The notes under the pieces were generated by a model. The model ran no database searches, was not told the origin of the DNA, and saw only the letters and a list, made by a program, of their open reading frames with translations. The position numbers were made by a program, and so were the translations under genes. A stretch of DNA of 64,000 bases. Origin: CALKJU01 sp046349355. Lineage in GTDB: Bacteria; Pseudomonadota; Alphaproteobacteria; Geminicoccales; Geminicoccaceae. Where the stretch lies: NCBI GenBank assembly GCA_046349355.1, contig JAXMCM010000030.1:10052-74051 (forward strand). The letters run 5' to 3'. Positions 38,060 to 45,661 of the stretch are shown here, piece by piece. The first letter of the stretch is position 1, and each line of letters begins with the position of its first letter.

Positions 38060-38962
38060 CTAGGCGGCGGCCTCGCCGGGCGGGCAGCCCTTGGCCCGCC
38101 ACTGCATGACCTCGCGGACGAAGGCGCCGACCGCGGCCGAGTGCGGCCGGCCGCGGACGGTGACCAGGTTGACCGTCCGGGTGACCTCGGGCTCGACCAG
38201 CGGCCGCGCCAGCACGCCATAGGCGCCGACGGCGCATTCCGGGGTGAAGCTGAAGCCGAGGCCGGCCGCCACCATGGCCATCACCCAGTCGTCGCGCTCG
38301 CTGCTGTAGGGCTCGTTGATGGCGACGCCGCGCTCGACCAGCATGTCGCCGATCTGGCGCAGGTACTCGCAGTTGGCGCGGTTGAGGTAGGTCTCGCCGT
38401 GCAGCTCGCGCATCGGCACCGCGTTCATCGCCTCGAAGCGGTGGCCGGGTGCGAAGGTCACGAGAAAGGGCTCGGTGAACAGCGGCAGGTAGTGCAGCTG
38501 CTCGTCCTCGGCCCAGGGCGTGGCGAGGATCGCCAGCTCGAGACTGCCCTCGTGCAGCATCTCCAGCAGGCGGCGGTCGCCGGCGTCGGTCAGCAGCAGG
38601 CGCACGCCCTGATGCTTCAGGTGGAAGCGCCGCATCAGGTCGATCAGCTTGGCCGGCCCGATGGTGCACATCAGGCCGATCTTGAGCTCGCTGTCCTCCA
38701 TCCGCGCGGCGCTGCGCGCTGCGGACTTGGCCGCCTCGATCTCGTGCCAGAGATGCTCGAGGTAGGGCCGCACCATGCGGCCGAGCTCGGTGAGATGGGT
38801 GTTGTTGCGCTCGCGGTGGAACAGCGGCCCGCCGAACTCGTCCTCGAGCAGCTTGATGGCGCGGGTCAGCGACGGCTGGCTGACGTTGCAGCGTTCGGCG
38901 GCACGGGTGAAGTTGAGCGTCTCCGCCAGTGCCACGAAGTAGCGGACCTGCTGCATCTCCAT
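38060..38962 (-). CDS. LysR-family regulator, twin 1
   Basis: A 300-residue regulator. Helix-turn-helix region MEMQQVRYFVALAETLNFTR, AAERCNVSQPSLTRAIKLLE, DEFGGPLFHRERNNTHLTEL is identical or nearly so to that of the LysR at 39741 (four differences in about 66 residues), whereas the effector domains (from about residue 90) are clearly different. The two should recognise the same or very similar DNA but respond to different signals. It is divergent from the peroxiredoxin-like gene at 39094 and probably controls it. Confidence 0.92.
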   Translation of the reverse strand: MEMQQVRYFVALAETLNFTRAAERCNVSQPSLTRAIKLLEDEFGGPLFHRERNNTHLTELGRMVRPYLEHLWHEIEAAKSAARSAARMEDSELKIGLMCTIGPAKLIDLMRRFHLKHQGVRLLLTDAGDRRLLEMLHEGSLELAILATPWAEDEQLHYLPLFTEPFLVTFAPGHRFEAMNAVPMRELHGETYLNRANCEYLRQIGDMLVERGVAINEPYSSERDDWVMAMVAAGLGFSFTPECAVGAYGVLARPLVEPEVTRTVNLVTVRGRPHSAAVGAFVREVMQWRAKGCPPGEAAA

Positions 38963-39093
38963 GCGGTCGACACCTCTGGCGAGCCGATCTGCAGGGCTGC
39001 CGCGGCGCGACGCGGATTGGCGCGACCGGCGGCTTCGTTCATCATCGCGGCATCGGGAGCAACCCTAGGGCTCCCGCCGCATCGGGGCTAGGT

Positions 39094-39756
39094 ATGACCC
39101 TCGAGGACGAGCTGGCAAAGCGCCGTGAGCTGGTGCGGCAGGTCTCGTCCGCGGCCGACAACCGCACGCTCGAGGACGAGATCGCCCGCCTCCAGATGCT
39201 GCAGCTGGCCGAGACCAGCCTGCAGGTCGGCGACATGCTGCCCGATCTCGCGCTGCCCGATGTCGACGGCACGCTGCACAGATGCGACGAGCTGCTGGCG
39301 CGGGCACCCCTGGTCCTGTGGTTCTTCCGCGGGGCGTGGTGCCCCTACTGCGACGTCGCGCTGGCCCTGGTCGAACGGGCCCGGCCGGCGATCGAGGCGG
39401 CGGGCGGCTTCGTCGTCGGCATCTGCCCCGAGCGGCCCGAGCTCGTGCGGCAGACGGCGATCGTCGAGCGCGGGGTACGGTTCCTGCTGCTGGTCGACCA
39501 GGACAGTGCCTACGCCCGTCTCTGCGGACTGCGCTGGGAAACCAGCGACGCCAATGCCGCGATGCTCGACCGGCTGGGCGTGAACCTGCCGGAGCGCCAG
39601 GGCGTCGACGCCTGGGCCCTGCCGGTGCCGGCGACCTACATCGTCGACGCCGGCGGGATCATCCGCTTCGCCTACGCCAACGCCGACTGGACGCGGCGCG
39701 CCTCGCCCGAGCACGTCGTGGCCTTCCTCGAATCGATGCGTCAGGCCGGCAGCTGA
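39094..39756 (+). CDS. peroxiredoxin/thioredoxin-fold protein (AhpC-TSA family)
   Basis: A 220-residue redoxin. After a helical N-terminal extension (TLEDELAKRRELVRQVSSAA) comes the thioredoxin fold: VGDMLPDLALPDVDGTLHRC, then LWFFRGAWCPYCDVALALVE with Cys83 and Cys86 (a CxxC in the position of the peroxidatic Cys), and PATYIVDAGGIIRFAYANAD near the end. It reduces peroxides or disulfides. It is flanked by two LysR genes with near-identical DNA-binding domains, which points to redox- or electrophile-responsive control. ATG at 39094 lies within a GC-rich leader with a weak ribosome site. Confidence 0.82.
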   Translation: MTLEDELAKRRELVRQVSSAADNRTLEDEIARLQMLQLAETSLQVGDMLPDLALPDVDGTLHRCDELLARAPLVLWFFRGAWCPYCDVALALVERARPAIEAAGGFVVGICPERPELVRQTAIVERGVRFLLLVDQDSAYARLCGLRWETSDANAAMLDRLGVNLPERQGVDAWALPVPATYIVDAGGIIRFAYANADWTRRASPEHVVAFLESMRQAGS

Positions 39757-40634
39757 CCGGCCAGCCGGCGCGGCGCCAGCGCCAGCTCGACGAAGGCCCG
39801 GATCGGCGGCGAGTAGAGCCGCCCGCGCTTGGTCGCGAGCGCCAGGCTGCCCATCGCCGGCGGCATCTCCAGCGGCCGGCCGACCAGCCCGTGGCCCAGG
39901 GGCTGGTGCCGCGACAGGAGGCCGATGCCGAGGCCCGAGCGCACGGTGTCGAGGAACCACTGGGCCCGGCCGACGACCAGGCGCGGCCGCAGGGTCACGC
40001 CGGCCTCCTCGAGGCTGCGCTGCAGCGCGTCCCAGTAAGGGCAGCGCTCGACGCAGACGATCGTCTCGCCGGCCAGCTGGCCGAGCGCCACGGCCTCCTC
40101 GGCCGCCAGCCGATGGGATTCCGGCAGCACCAGCTGCACGCCGTCCTCGAGCAGCGGATGGTAGTGGAAGTCGTCGGGCTCGCCGTCCGGGCGCGGCACC
40201 ACCGCCGCCTCCAGCTCGCCGCGCCGCAGCGCCTCGATGAGGTCCTCGTGCGGGGCGACCGGCAGCGCGACCTCGGCCGCCGGGAACGACGCGGCGAAGC
40301 GGCGCAGCAGGTCGGCCAGCGGCGCCAGCGCCACGCGGCGCTCGAGGCCGAGGCGCAGGACCGGCGCGCTCAGCGAGGCGAAGGCCCGGGCCTGGCGGCG
40401 CGCCTCCTCGTTGTTCGCCGCGGCAGCGCGCAGGTGCGGCTCGACGCGGCGGCCGAGCTCGGTGAGATGGGTGTTGTTGCGCTCGCGGTGGAACAGCGGC
40501 CCGCCGAGCTCGTCCTCGAGCAGCTTGATCGCCCGCGTCAGCGACGGCTGGCTCACGTTGCAGCGCTCGGCGGCACGCGTGAAGTTCAGCGTCTCGCACA
40601 GCGCCACGAAGTAACGGACCTGCTGCATCTCCAT
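39741..40634 (-). CDS. LysR-family regulator, twin 2
   Basis: A 297-residue regulator. The first 66 residues (MEMQQVRYFVALCETLNFTR onward) differ from the twin at 38060 at only about four positions; the effector domain (LGLERRVALAPLADLLRRFA, VCVERCPYWDALQRSLEEAG with two Cys) is different. ATG at 40634 is chosen by alignment with the twin; a longer frame would reach into the intergenic region. It converges with the peroxiredoxin gene (16-nt overlap) and is divergent from bdhA, whose upstream region contains a LysR-type box (40759-40777). Confidence 0.92.
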   Translation of the reverse strand: MEMQQVRYFVALCETLNFTRAAERCNVSQPSLTRAIKLLEDELGGPLFHRERNNTHLTELGRRVEPHLRAAAANNEEARRQARAFASLSAPVLRLGLERRVALAPLADLLRRFAASFPAAEVALPVAPHEDLIEALRRGELEAAVVPRPDGEPDDFHYHPLLEDGVQLVLPESHRLAAEEAVALGQLAGETIVCVERCPYWDALQRSLEEAGVTLRPRLVVGRAQWFLDTVRSGLGIGLLSRHQPLGHGLVGRPLEMPPAMGSLALATKRGRLYSPPIRAFVELALAPRRLAGQLPA

Positions 40635-40758
40635 CGGGGCGTCACCTTCCGCGGGGAACGACCCGGGTCGTCCGCCTCGAAGTTGAGCAAACCTCAGGCT
40701 CAGCTGTAGAACCTCTATACCGCAACTTCGCCACCGCGTCCGCCCGCGCGACGCGATC

Positions 40759-40777
40759 CGATAGCCCGCGCCTATCG
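40759..40777. promoter_or_regulatory. LysR-type operator upstream of bdhA
   Basis: CGATAG, seven bases, CTATCG: a perfect inverted repeat containing ATAG-N7-CTAT, the classical LysR spacing. It is located between the divergent LysR gene (39741) and bdhA, 114 nt before bdhA. A conserved GGCATTTCA follows 26 bases after its ATAGCC, as also before the cupin gene. Confidence 0.55.
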
Positions 40778-40792
40778 ATCCGCTGCGCAACC

Positions 40793-40833
40793 GGCATTTC
40801 AGCGCCGGCCGCGACGGCGGCACCTTCCCCGAT
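40793..40833 (+). promoter_or_regulatory. GGCATTTCA ... CCTTCCCCGAT element before bdhA
   Basis: GGCATTTCA (40793-40801) and CCTTCCCCGAT (40823-40833). Both words recur before the cupin gene (45004-45012 and 45024-45034) in the same order, the internal distance differing by exactly 10 bp. Probably promoter or activator-associated sequence; nature unknown. Confidence 0.35.
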
Positions 40834-40890
40834 CAGGAACCCGGCCGTGCGGCCGGGCGCGCCAGCCCCGATCACCGGGAGGGACCTTCC

Positions 40891-41721
40891 ATGCTCGAGA
40901 CGCTGTTCCAGGCGGCGGCGAACGCCGATCCCTACCGCAAGCTCGTCAACCGCGTCGCCGTGGTCACCGGCTCGACCAGCGGCATCGGCCTCGGCATCGC
41001 CGCGGCCCTGGCCGGCGAGGGCGCGGCCGTGCTGCTCAACGGTCTGGGCGATCCGGCCGAGATCGAACGGACGCGCGCCGACCTCGCCGACCGGCATGGC
41101 GTGCCGGTGCTCTACGCCGCGGCGGACCTGCGCGATCCGGCCCAGGTCGCCGGCATGGTCGAGCTGGCCGCCGACCGCCTCGGGCCGGTCGACATCCTCG
41201 TCAACAACGCCGGCATCCAGCACGTGGCGCCGATCGAGGACTTCCCGGCGGACCGCTGGGACGCGATCCTCGCCCTGAATCTGTCGGCGGCGTTCCACGC
41301 CACCCGCGCCGTCCTCGGCGGCATGAAGGCCCGCCGCTGGGGTCGCATCGTCAACATCGCCTCGGCCCACGGCCTCGTCGCCTCTCCGTTCAAGTCGGCC
41401 TACGTGGCGGCCAAGCACGGCATCGTCGGGCTCACCAAGGTGGTGGCGCTCGAGGCCGCCGAGGACGGCGTCACCTGCAACGCCGTCTGCCCGGGCTATG
41501 TCTGGACGCCCCTCGTGGAGCAGCAGATCGCGGATCAGGCGCGCTCGCACAACATCCCCCGCGAGGACGTGATCCGGAAGGTCCTGCTTGTGAACCAGCC
41601 GAACCGGCGCTTCGCCACCGTCGAGGAGATCGGCGGGCTGGTCGGCTTCCTCTGCTCCGATCTCGCCGCCTCGATCACCGGCACCGCCCTGCCGGTCGAC
41701 GGCGGCTGGGTCGCGCACTGA
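40891..41721 (+). CDS. bdhA: 3-hydroxybutyrate dehydrogenase
   Basis: A 276-residue SDR of the D-3-hydroxybutyrate dehydrogenase group. Cofactor motif VVTGSTSGIGLGIAAALAGE, then ILVNNAGIQHVAPIEDFPAD, catalytic SAHGLVASPFKSAYVAAKHG (Ser/Tyr/Lys) and VCPGYVWTPLVEQQI, all typical of BdhA. It oxidises D-3-hydroxybutyrate to acetoacetate with NAD, a step in polyhydroxybutyrate breakdown. ATG at 40891 follows GGGAGGGA. The stop overlaps the upstream ATG of the patatin gene, so the two are cotranscribed. Confidence 0.92.
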   Translation: MLETLFQAAANADPYRKLVNRVAVVTGSTSGIGLGIAAALAGEGAAVLLNGLGDPAEIERTRADLADRHGVPVLYAAADLRDPAQVAGMVELAADRLGPVDILVNNAGIQHVAPIEDFPADRWDAILALNLSAAFHATRAVLGGMKARRWGRIVNIASAHGLVASPFKSAYVAAKHGIVGLTKVVALEAAEDGVTCNAVCPGYVWTPLVEQQIADQARSHNIPREDVIRKVLLVNQPNRRFATVEEIGGLVGFLCSDLAASITGTALPVDGGWVAH

Positions 41722-41744
41722 TGGCCCGCGCGAGGAGACCCGCC

Positions 41745-42839
41745 ATGGACAGCGCCACCACGCTCGAGCGGCCCGCCGCTGCGGCAGCCGACGCGACGCA
41801 TCGCGAGCCCGTGCGGACCGCCGACGCGGCCGTGCGCACCGTCAACCTCGCCCTGCAGGGCGGCGGCGCCCACGGCGCCTTCGCCTGGGGCGTGCTCGAC
41901 CGCCTGCTCGAGGACGAGCGGATCGCCTTCGAGGGCGTCAGCGCCACCAGCGCCGGGGCGATGAACGCCGCCGTGCTGGCCTACGGCCTGACCGAGGGCG
42001 GGCGGCACGGGGCGCGCAAGGCGCTGGCCAACTTCTGGCGACGGGTCAGCCACGGCGCCCTGCTGTCGCCGCTGCAGCCGACCGCCTGGGATCACCTGAC
42101 CCACGACCATAGCCTCAAGCACAATCCGGCGTTCCTCGTCTTCGACGTGATCACCCGGCTGCTGTCGCCCTACCAGTTCAATCCGGGCAACTACCATCCG
42201 CTGCGCGGCATCCTCGAGGAATGCGTCGACTTCGAGCGGCTGCGTCACGGCAGCGCCGTGAAGCTGTTCCTGTCGGCCACCAATGTCCGCAGCGGCAAGG
42301 TCAAGATCTTCGAGAACGCCGAGCTGTCGGTCGACGCCGTGCTGGCCTCGGGCTGCCTGCCGTTCCTGTTCCAGGCTGTCGAGATCGACGGCGAGGCCTA
42401 CTGGGATGGCGGCTACATGGGCAATCCGGCCATGTTCCCGCTGATCTACGGCTGCCAGTCGCGCGACGTCGTCATCGTCCACATCAACCCGATCGAGCGC
42501 GAGGAGGTGCCGCGCGACGCCCGGGACATCATGAACCGGATCAACGAGATCTCGTTCAACAGCTCGCTGATGCGCGAGATGCGGGCGATCGCCTTCGTCA
42601 CCCGCCTGATCGACGACGGTGCGCTGTGCGACGGCAGCGTCAAGCGCATGCTGATCCACTCGATCGAGGGCGACGGCTTCATGCGCGGCCTCGGCGTCGC
42701 CTCGAAGCTCAACCCGGACTGGGAGTTCCTGACCCACCTGCACGATGTCGGCTGGGAGCGGGCCGACGGCTGGCTGCGCGAGCACTTCGACCGCCTCGGG
42801 CAGGATTCCACCGTCGACATCCGCAGCCGCTATCTCTGA
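41745..42839 (+). CDS. patatin-like phospholipase
   Basis: A 364-residue serine hydrolase of the patatin family. Oxyanion motif LALQGGGAHGAF (GGGAHG at 39-44), nucleophile Ser69 in VSATSAGAMNAAVL, and the catalytic Asp in YWDGGYMGNPAMFP. It cleaves acyl ester bonds with a Ser-Asp dyad. Next to bdhA, a role with polyhydroxybutyrate or its granule surface is tempting but unproven. ATG at 41745 follows GAGGAG; the ATG at 41721 would overlap the bdhA stop and add 8 residues. Confidence 0.9.
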   Translation: MDSATTLERPAAAAADATHREPVRTADAAVRTVNLALQGGGAHGAFAWGVLDRLLEDERIAFEGVSATSAGAMNAAVLAYGLTEGGRHGARKALANFWRRVSHGALLSPLQPTAWDHLTHDHSLKHNPAFLVFDVITRLLSPYQFNPGNYHPLRGILEECVDFERLRHGSAVKLFLSATNVRSGKVKIFENAELSVDAVLASGCLPFLFQAVEIDGEAYWDGGYMGNPAMFPLIYGCQSRDVVIVHINPIEREEVPRDARDIMNRINEISFNSSLMREMRAIAFVTRLIDDGALCDGSVKRMLIHSIEGDGFMRGLGVASKLNPDWEFLTHLHDVGWERADGWLREHFDRLGQDSTVDIRSRYL

Positions 42840-42846
42840 GCCGCCA

Positions 42847-44934
42847 ATGCCGACGCGACCGCCGCTGCGGGTGGCGCTCGGCACGGCCCTGGCCGGGCTC
42901 GTGCTGCTGCTGGTGCTGCTGACGGCGGCGCTGATCCACCTGCCTTGGTCGGTCGCGGCACGCCGCAACGTCACCGAGGTGGCCGAGCGGCTCAACGGCG
43001 AGATCGTCGACTCGGTCCGCCGCGAGCTGACCGGCCTGCTCGGCAATACCGCGGCCCTGGCCGAGGCGCTGCGCTCGATCCTCGCCCAAGGAGCGATCAG
43101 CCCGGACGACGAGGCCGATCGGGAGTTCATCTTCCTGGCCCTGCTGCGCTCGCAGGTGGCGGTGAGCCGGCTGTCGTTCGGCTGGCCGGACGGCCGCTAC
43201 TTCGGCGCCGGCAAGGTCGACGACGAGCACATCCGCATGTCCGAGGTGCGCGACGGCCAGCTGCGCACCGACGACTACGCGGTCGAGCCCGGCGACGCGA
43301 TCTTCCTCGAGCGCCGCTTCGCCCCGTCGTCGTTCAGCGTGGCCGGCCTCTCCTGGTTCGCCGCCGCCACCGAGCCCGGCGAGCCGGTGTGGGTGGCCTC
43401 GCACGACTTTCCCGACAGCAGCGAGCCGTCGGTGACGGTGGCGACCCGCCTCGTCCAGTACGGCCGCTACCTCGGCGTCGTCGGCGCCACCGTCGCGCTG
43501 ACGCGGCTGTCGTCCTTCCTCGCGACGCTCGAGATCGGCACCTCGGGGACGGTCGTCGTGCTCGACCCGGACGGCGTCATCGTCGCGTCGGCCGATCCCG
43601 CCGAGATCGCCGAGGCCGAGGCCGGCCGGATGCGCCGGCTCGCCGACTTCGCCGGCGGCGGCGAGCCGCGCTTCGCCGCCATCGCCACCGCCATCGCCGA
43701 GGGCGGCATCGACCTGCACCGGCCACCGCCGACGCTGCTGATGCGCACGACGGCCGGCGGCGAGGGCTACTTCGTCAACCTCGCCCGCCTCGGCTTCCAG
43801 GGCTGGGTGGTGGCGACGGCGATCCCCGAGCGCGACTTCCTCGGCAACATCGAGCGCAACACCCGCCTGCTGCTGGTCATGCTCGGCGTGTTCACGGCCA
43901 TCGTCGCCGGCGTCGCCGTGCTGCTGGCGCACCGGCTCATCGTCCGCCCGCTGCGCCAGGTGGCGGGCCAGCTGCGCCATGTCGAGGCGTTCGAGCCCGA
44001 GCGCATGCGCCAGGTCCCGTCGCGCCTGCGCGAGCTCGACGGGCTCTCGACGGCGCTGATGCAGATGGGGCAGGGGCTGGGCTCGTTCCGCAAGTACGTA
44101 CCGGCCGAGCTGGTCCGCACGCTGCTGGCCCAGGGCGTGCCGGCGAAGCCGGACCTCGATGCCCGCGAGCTGACCGTGCTGTTCACCGACCTCGCCGGCT
44201 TCACCGCCCTCACCGAAAAGCTCGGCGAGGATGTGGTGCCGCTGCTGTCGCGCTATCTCGAGCTGGCGACCCTGGCGGTCGTCGAGCACCGTGGCACGGT
44301 CGACAAGTTCATCGGCGATGCGGTGATGGCGTTCTGGGGAGCGCCGCTGCCGCACCCGGCGCACGCGCTCGACGCCTGCCGCGCGGCGCTGGCCATCCGC
44401 GACCGACTCGCCATGGCCCGCGCGGCGTTCGGCGACGCCGCCAGCGGGCTGGAGGTGCGCATCGGCATCAACACCGGGTCGATGCTGGTCGGCAACATCG
44501 GCTCGGACGAGCGCCTCAGCTACACCGCCATCGGCGACGCGGTGAACGTCGCCAGCCGGCTGGAGAGCCTCAACAAGCTCTACGGCACACGGATCATCGT
44601 CGGCGAGGCCACGCGCCACGCCTGCGGGCCGGGCATCGTCGTCCGTGAGCTCGACGCCGTCGCCGTCTACGGCCGCCGCCAGCCGACGGTGATCTACGAG
44701 CTGCTCGGCATGGCCGACGCGAGCGCCGCGCCCGCCTGGGTTGCCCTCTATGCCGCCGGCCTCGGGTCCCTGCGCGCGCGGCGCTGGGACGAGGCGATCC
44801 GCGATTTCGCGGCGGTGCTCGAGGCAGCACCCGACGACGGCCCGGCCCGGCTCATGCTCGAGCGCGCCACGGCCTGGCGCCTGGCGCCGCCGCCGGCCGA
44901 CTGGCAGGGCGCGGTCGTCCTCGACAGCAAGTAG
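42847..44934 (+). CDS. membrane-bound class III adenylate cyclase with dCACHE sensor
   Basis: A 695-residue receptor cyclase. TM1 at about 10-31, a periplasmic sensor (about 35-338) resembling a dCACHE domain, TM2 at about 341-361, HAMP at about 362-415, then a class III cyclase domain. Metal Asp448 (TVLFTDLAGFTAL) and Asp491 (DKFIGDAVMAFWG), adenine-selecting Lys487 and Asp564, and catalytic Asn567 and Arg571 (IGDAVNVASRL) are all present, so ATP to cAMP is the expected reaction. Start at 42847, 7 nt after the patatin stop; likely the third gene of the bdhA operon. Confidence 0.9.
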   Translation: MPTRPPLRVALGTALAGLVLLLVLLTAALIHLPWSVAARRNVTEVAERLNGEIVDSVRRELTGLLGNTAALAEALRSILAQGAISPDDEADREFIFLALLRSQVAVSRLSFGWPDGRYFGAGKVDDEHIRMSEVRDGQLRTDDYAVEPGDAIFLERRFAPSSFSVAGLSWFAAATEPGEPVWVASHDFPDSSEPSVTVATRLVQYGRYLGVVGATVALTRLSSFLATLEIGTSGTVVVLDPDGVIVASADPAEIAEAEAGRMRRLADFAGGGEPRFAAIATAIAEGGIDLHRPPPTLLMRTTAGGEGYFVNLARLGFQGWVVATAIPERDFLGNIERNTRLLLVMLGVFTAIVAGVAVLLAHRLIVRPLRQVAGQLRHVEAFEPERMRQVPSRLRELDGLSTALMQMGQGLGSFRKYVPAELVRTLLAQGVPAKPDLDARELTVLFTDLAGFTALTEKLGEDVVPLLSRYLELATLAVVEHRGTVDKFIGDAVMAFWGAPLPHPAHALDACRAALAIRDRLAMARAAFGDAASGLEVRIGINTGSMLVGNIGSDERLSYTAIGDAVNVASRLESLNKLYGTRIIVGEATRHACGPGIVVRELDAVAVYGRRQPTVIYELLGMADASAAPAWVALYAAGLGSLRARRWDEAIRDFAAVLEAAPDDGPARLMLERATAWRLAPPPADWQGAVVLDSK

Positions 44935-44945
44935 CCGCAAGTCTT

Positions 44946-44959
44946 GCCATAGTATTGGC
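44946..44959. promoter_or_regulatory. GCCA-N6-TGGC inverted repeat after the cyclase gene
   Basis: GCCATAGTATTGGC, with matching GCCA/TGGC outer arms and an AT-rich centre, 11 nt after the cyclase stop and 129 nt before the cupin start. Candidate operator; no regulator can be assigned. Confidence 0.25.
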
Positions 44960-44971
44960 GTCGGCCGGATC

Positions 44972-44986
44972 ATAGCCGCAGGCTAG
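44972..44986. promoter_or_regulatory. LysR-like box before the cupin gene
   Basis: ATAG, seven bases, CTAG, a near match to the ATAG-N7-CTAT box before bdhA. As there, GGCATTTCA follows exactly 26 bases after ATAGCC (45004-45012). This suggests that one of the twin LysR regulators acts on both promoters. Confidence 0.4.
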
Positions 44987-45003
44987 AATCACCAGAGCGG
45001 ATC

Positions 45004-45034
45004 GGCATTTCACCGCGAACGCGCCTTCCCCGAT
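45004..45034 (+). promoter_or_regulatory. GGCATTTCA ... CCTTCCCCGAT element before the cupin gene
   Basis: GGCATTTCA (45004-45012) and CCTTCCCCGAT (45024-45034), the same word pair as at 40793-40833 before bdhA, with 11 instead of 21 intervening bases. Confidence 0.35.
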
Positions 45035-45088
45035 TGTCGCTCCAGCGCCCGGCACCGGGCGCCTGATGCCTACCGAAGGAAACCGCTC

Positions 45089-45577
45089 ATGCTCGCCAAC
45101 GATCTCCGTCGCACCGGCCGCCTGCTGGCCGGGACCGCCTTCGCCCTGCTGCTGGGTGCCGGCGTCGCCGCCGCCGGCGAATGCCCGGCCGACAAGGTGG
45201 TACCGTCCGGAACCGGCCAGCAGGCCGGGGCGACGATGCCCAAGGACGTCACCGACACCGTGCTCGCCTCGGTCGATCTCGGCCGCGAGCGCGTCGGCGC
45301 CAACGACCGCCTGTTCCGGCTGCGCCAGCTGGTCATCCAGCCGGGCGGCGAGGTGCCCTGGCACAGCCACGGCGACCGCCCGGCGATCATCTACGTCGTC
45401 TCCGGCACGGTCACCGAGTACGCCGACACCTGCGCCGTGCCGATCGTCCACAACGCCGGCGACGTGGCACCCGAGACCCACGTGACCTCGCACTGGTGGA
45501 AGAACACCGGCACGACCCCGGCGGTCCTGCTGTCGGCCGACCTCCTGCACACCGACGGCGACCCGCACGTCATGTGA
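45089..45577 (+). CDS. periplasmic cupin-domain protein
   Basis: A 162-residue exported protein with a signal peptide (residues 1 to about 29, LLAGTAFALLLGAGVAAAGE). A single cupin follows; metal-ligand candidates are the two His in GGEVPWHSHGDRPAIIYVV, and SHWWKNTGTTPAVLLSADLL ends the barrel. Function unknown; a sensor, binding or small-molecule oxygenase role is possible. ATG at 45089 follows GAAGGAA. Its promoter region shares two words and a LysR-like box with that of bdhA. Confidence 0.8.
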   Translation: MLANDLRRTGRLLAGTAFALLLGAGVAAAGECPADKVVPSGTGQQAGATMPKDVTDTVLASVDLGRERVGANDRLFRLRQLVIQPGGEVPWHSHGDRPAIIYVVSGTVTEYADTCAVPIVHNAGDVAPETHVTSHWWKNTGTTPAVLLSADLLHTDGDPHVM

Positions 45578-45601
45578 GGCCGCGCGGCCTTTCCAGCCCA
45601 C

Positions 45602-45632
45602 GGGGACGCGGCCCTTCGCCGGCCGCGTCCCC
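45602..45632 (+). terminator. hairpin after the cupin gene
   Basis: GGGGACGCGGCC pairs perfectly with GGCCGCGTCCCC around a seven-base loop, 24 nt after the cupin stop and 29 nt before the MFS start. Strong enough to terminate or protect; no U-tract. Confidence 0.6.
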
Positions 45633-45661
45633 GGTGCCCCCGAGCCAGCCGGACCGACCCG

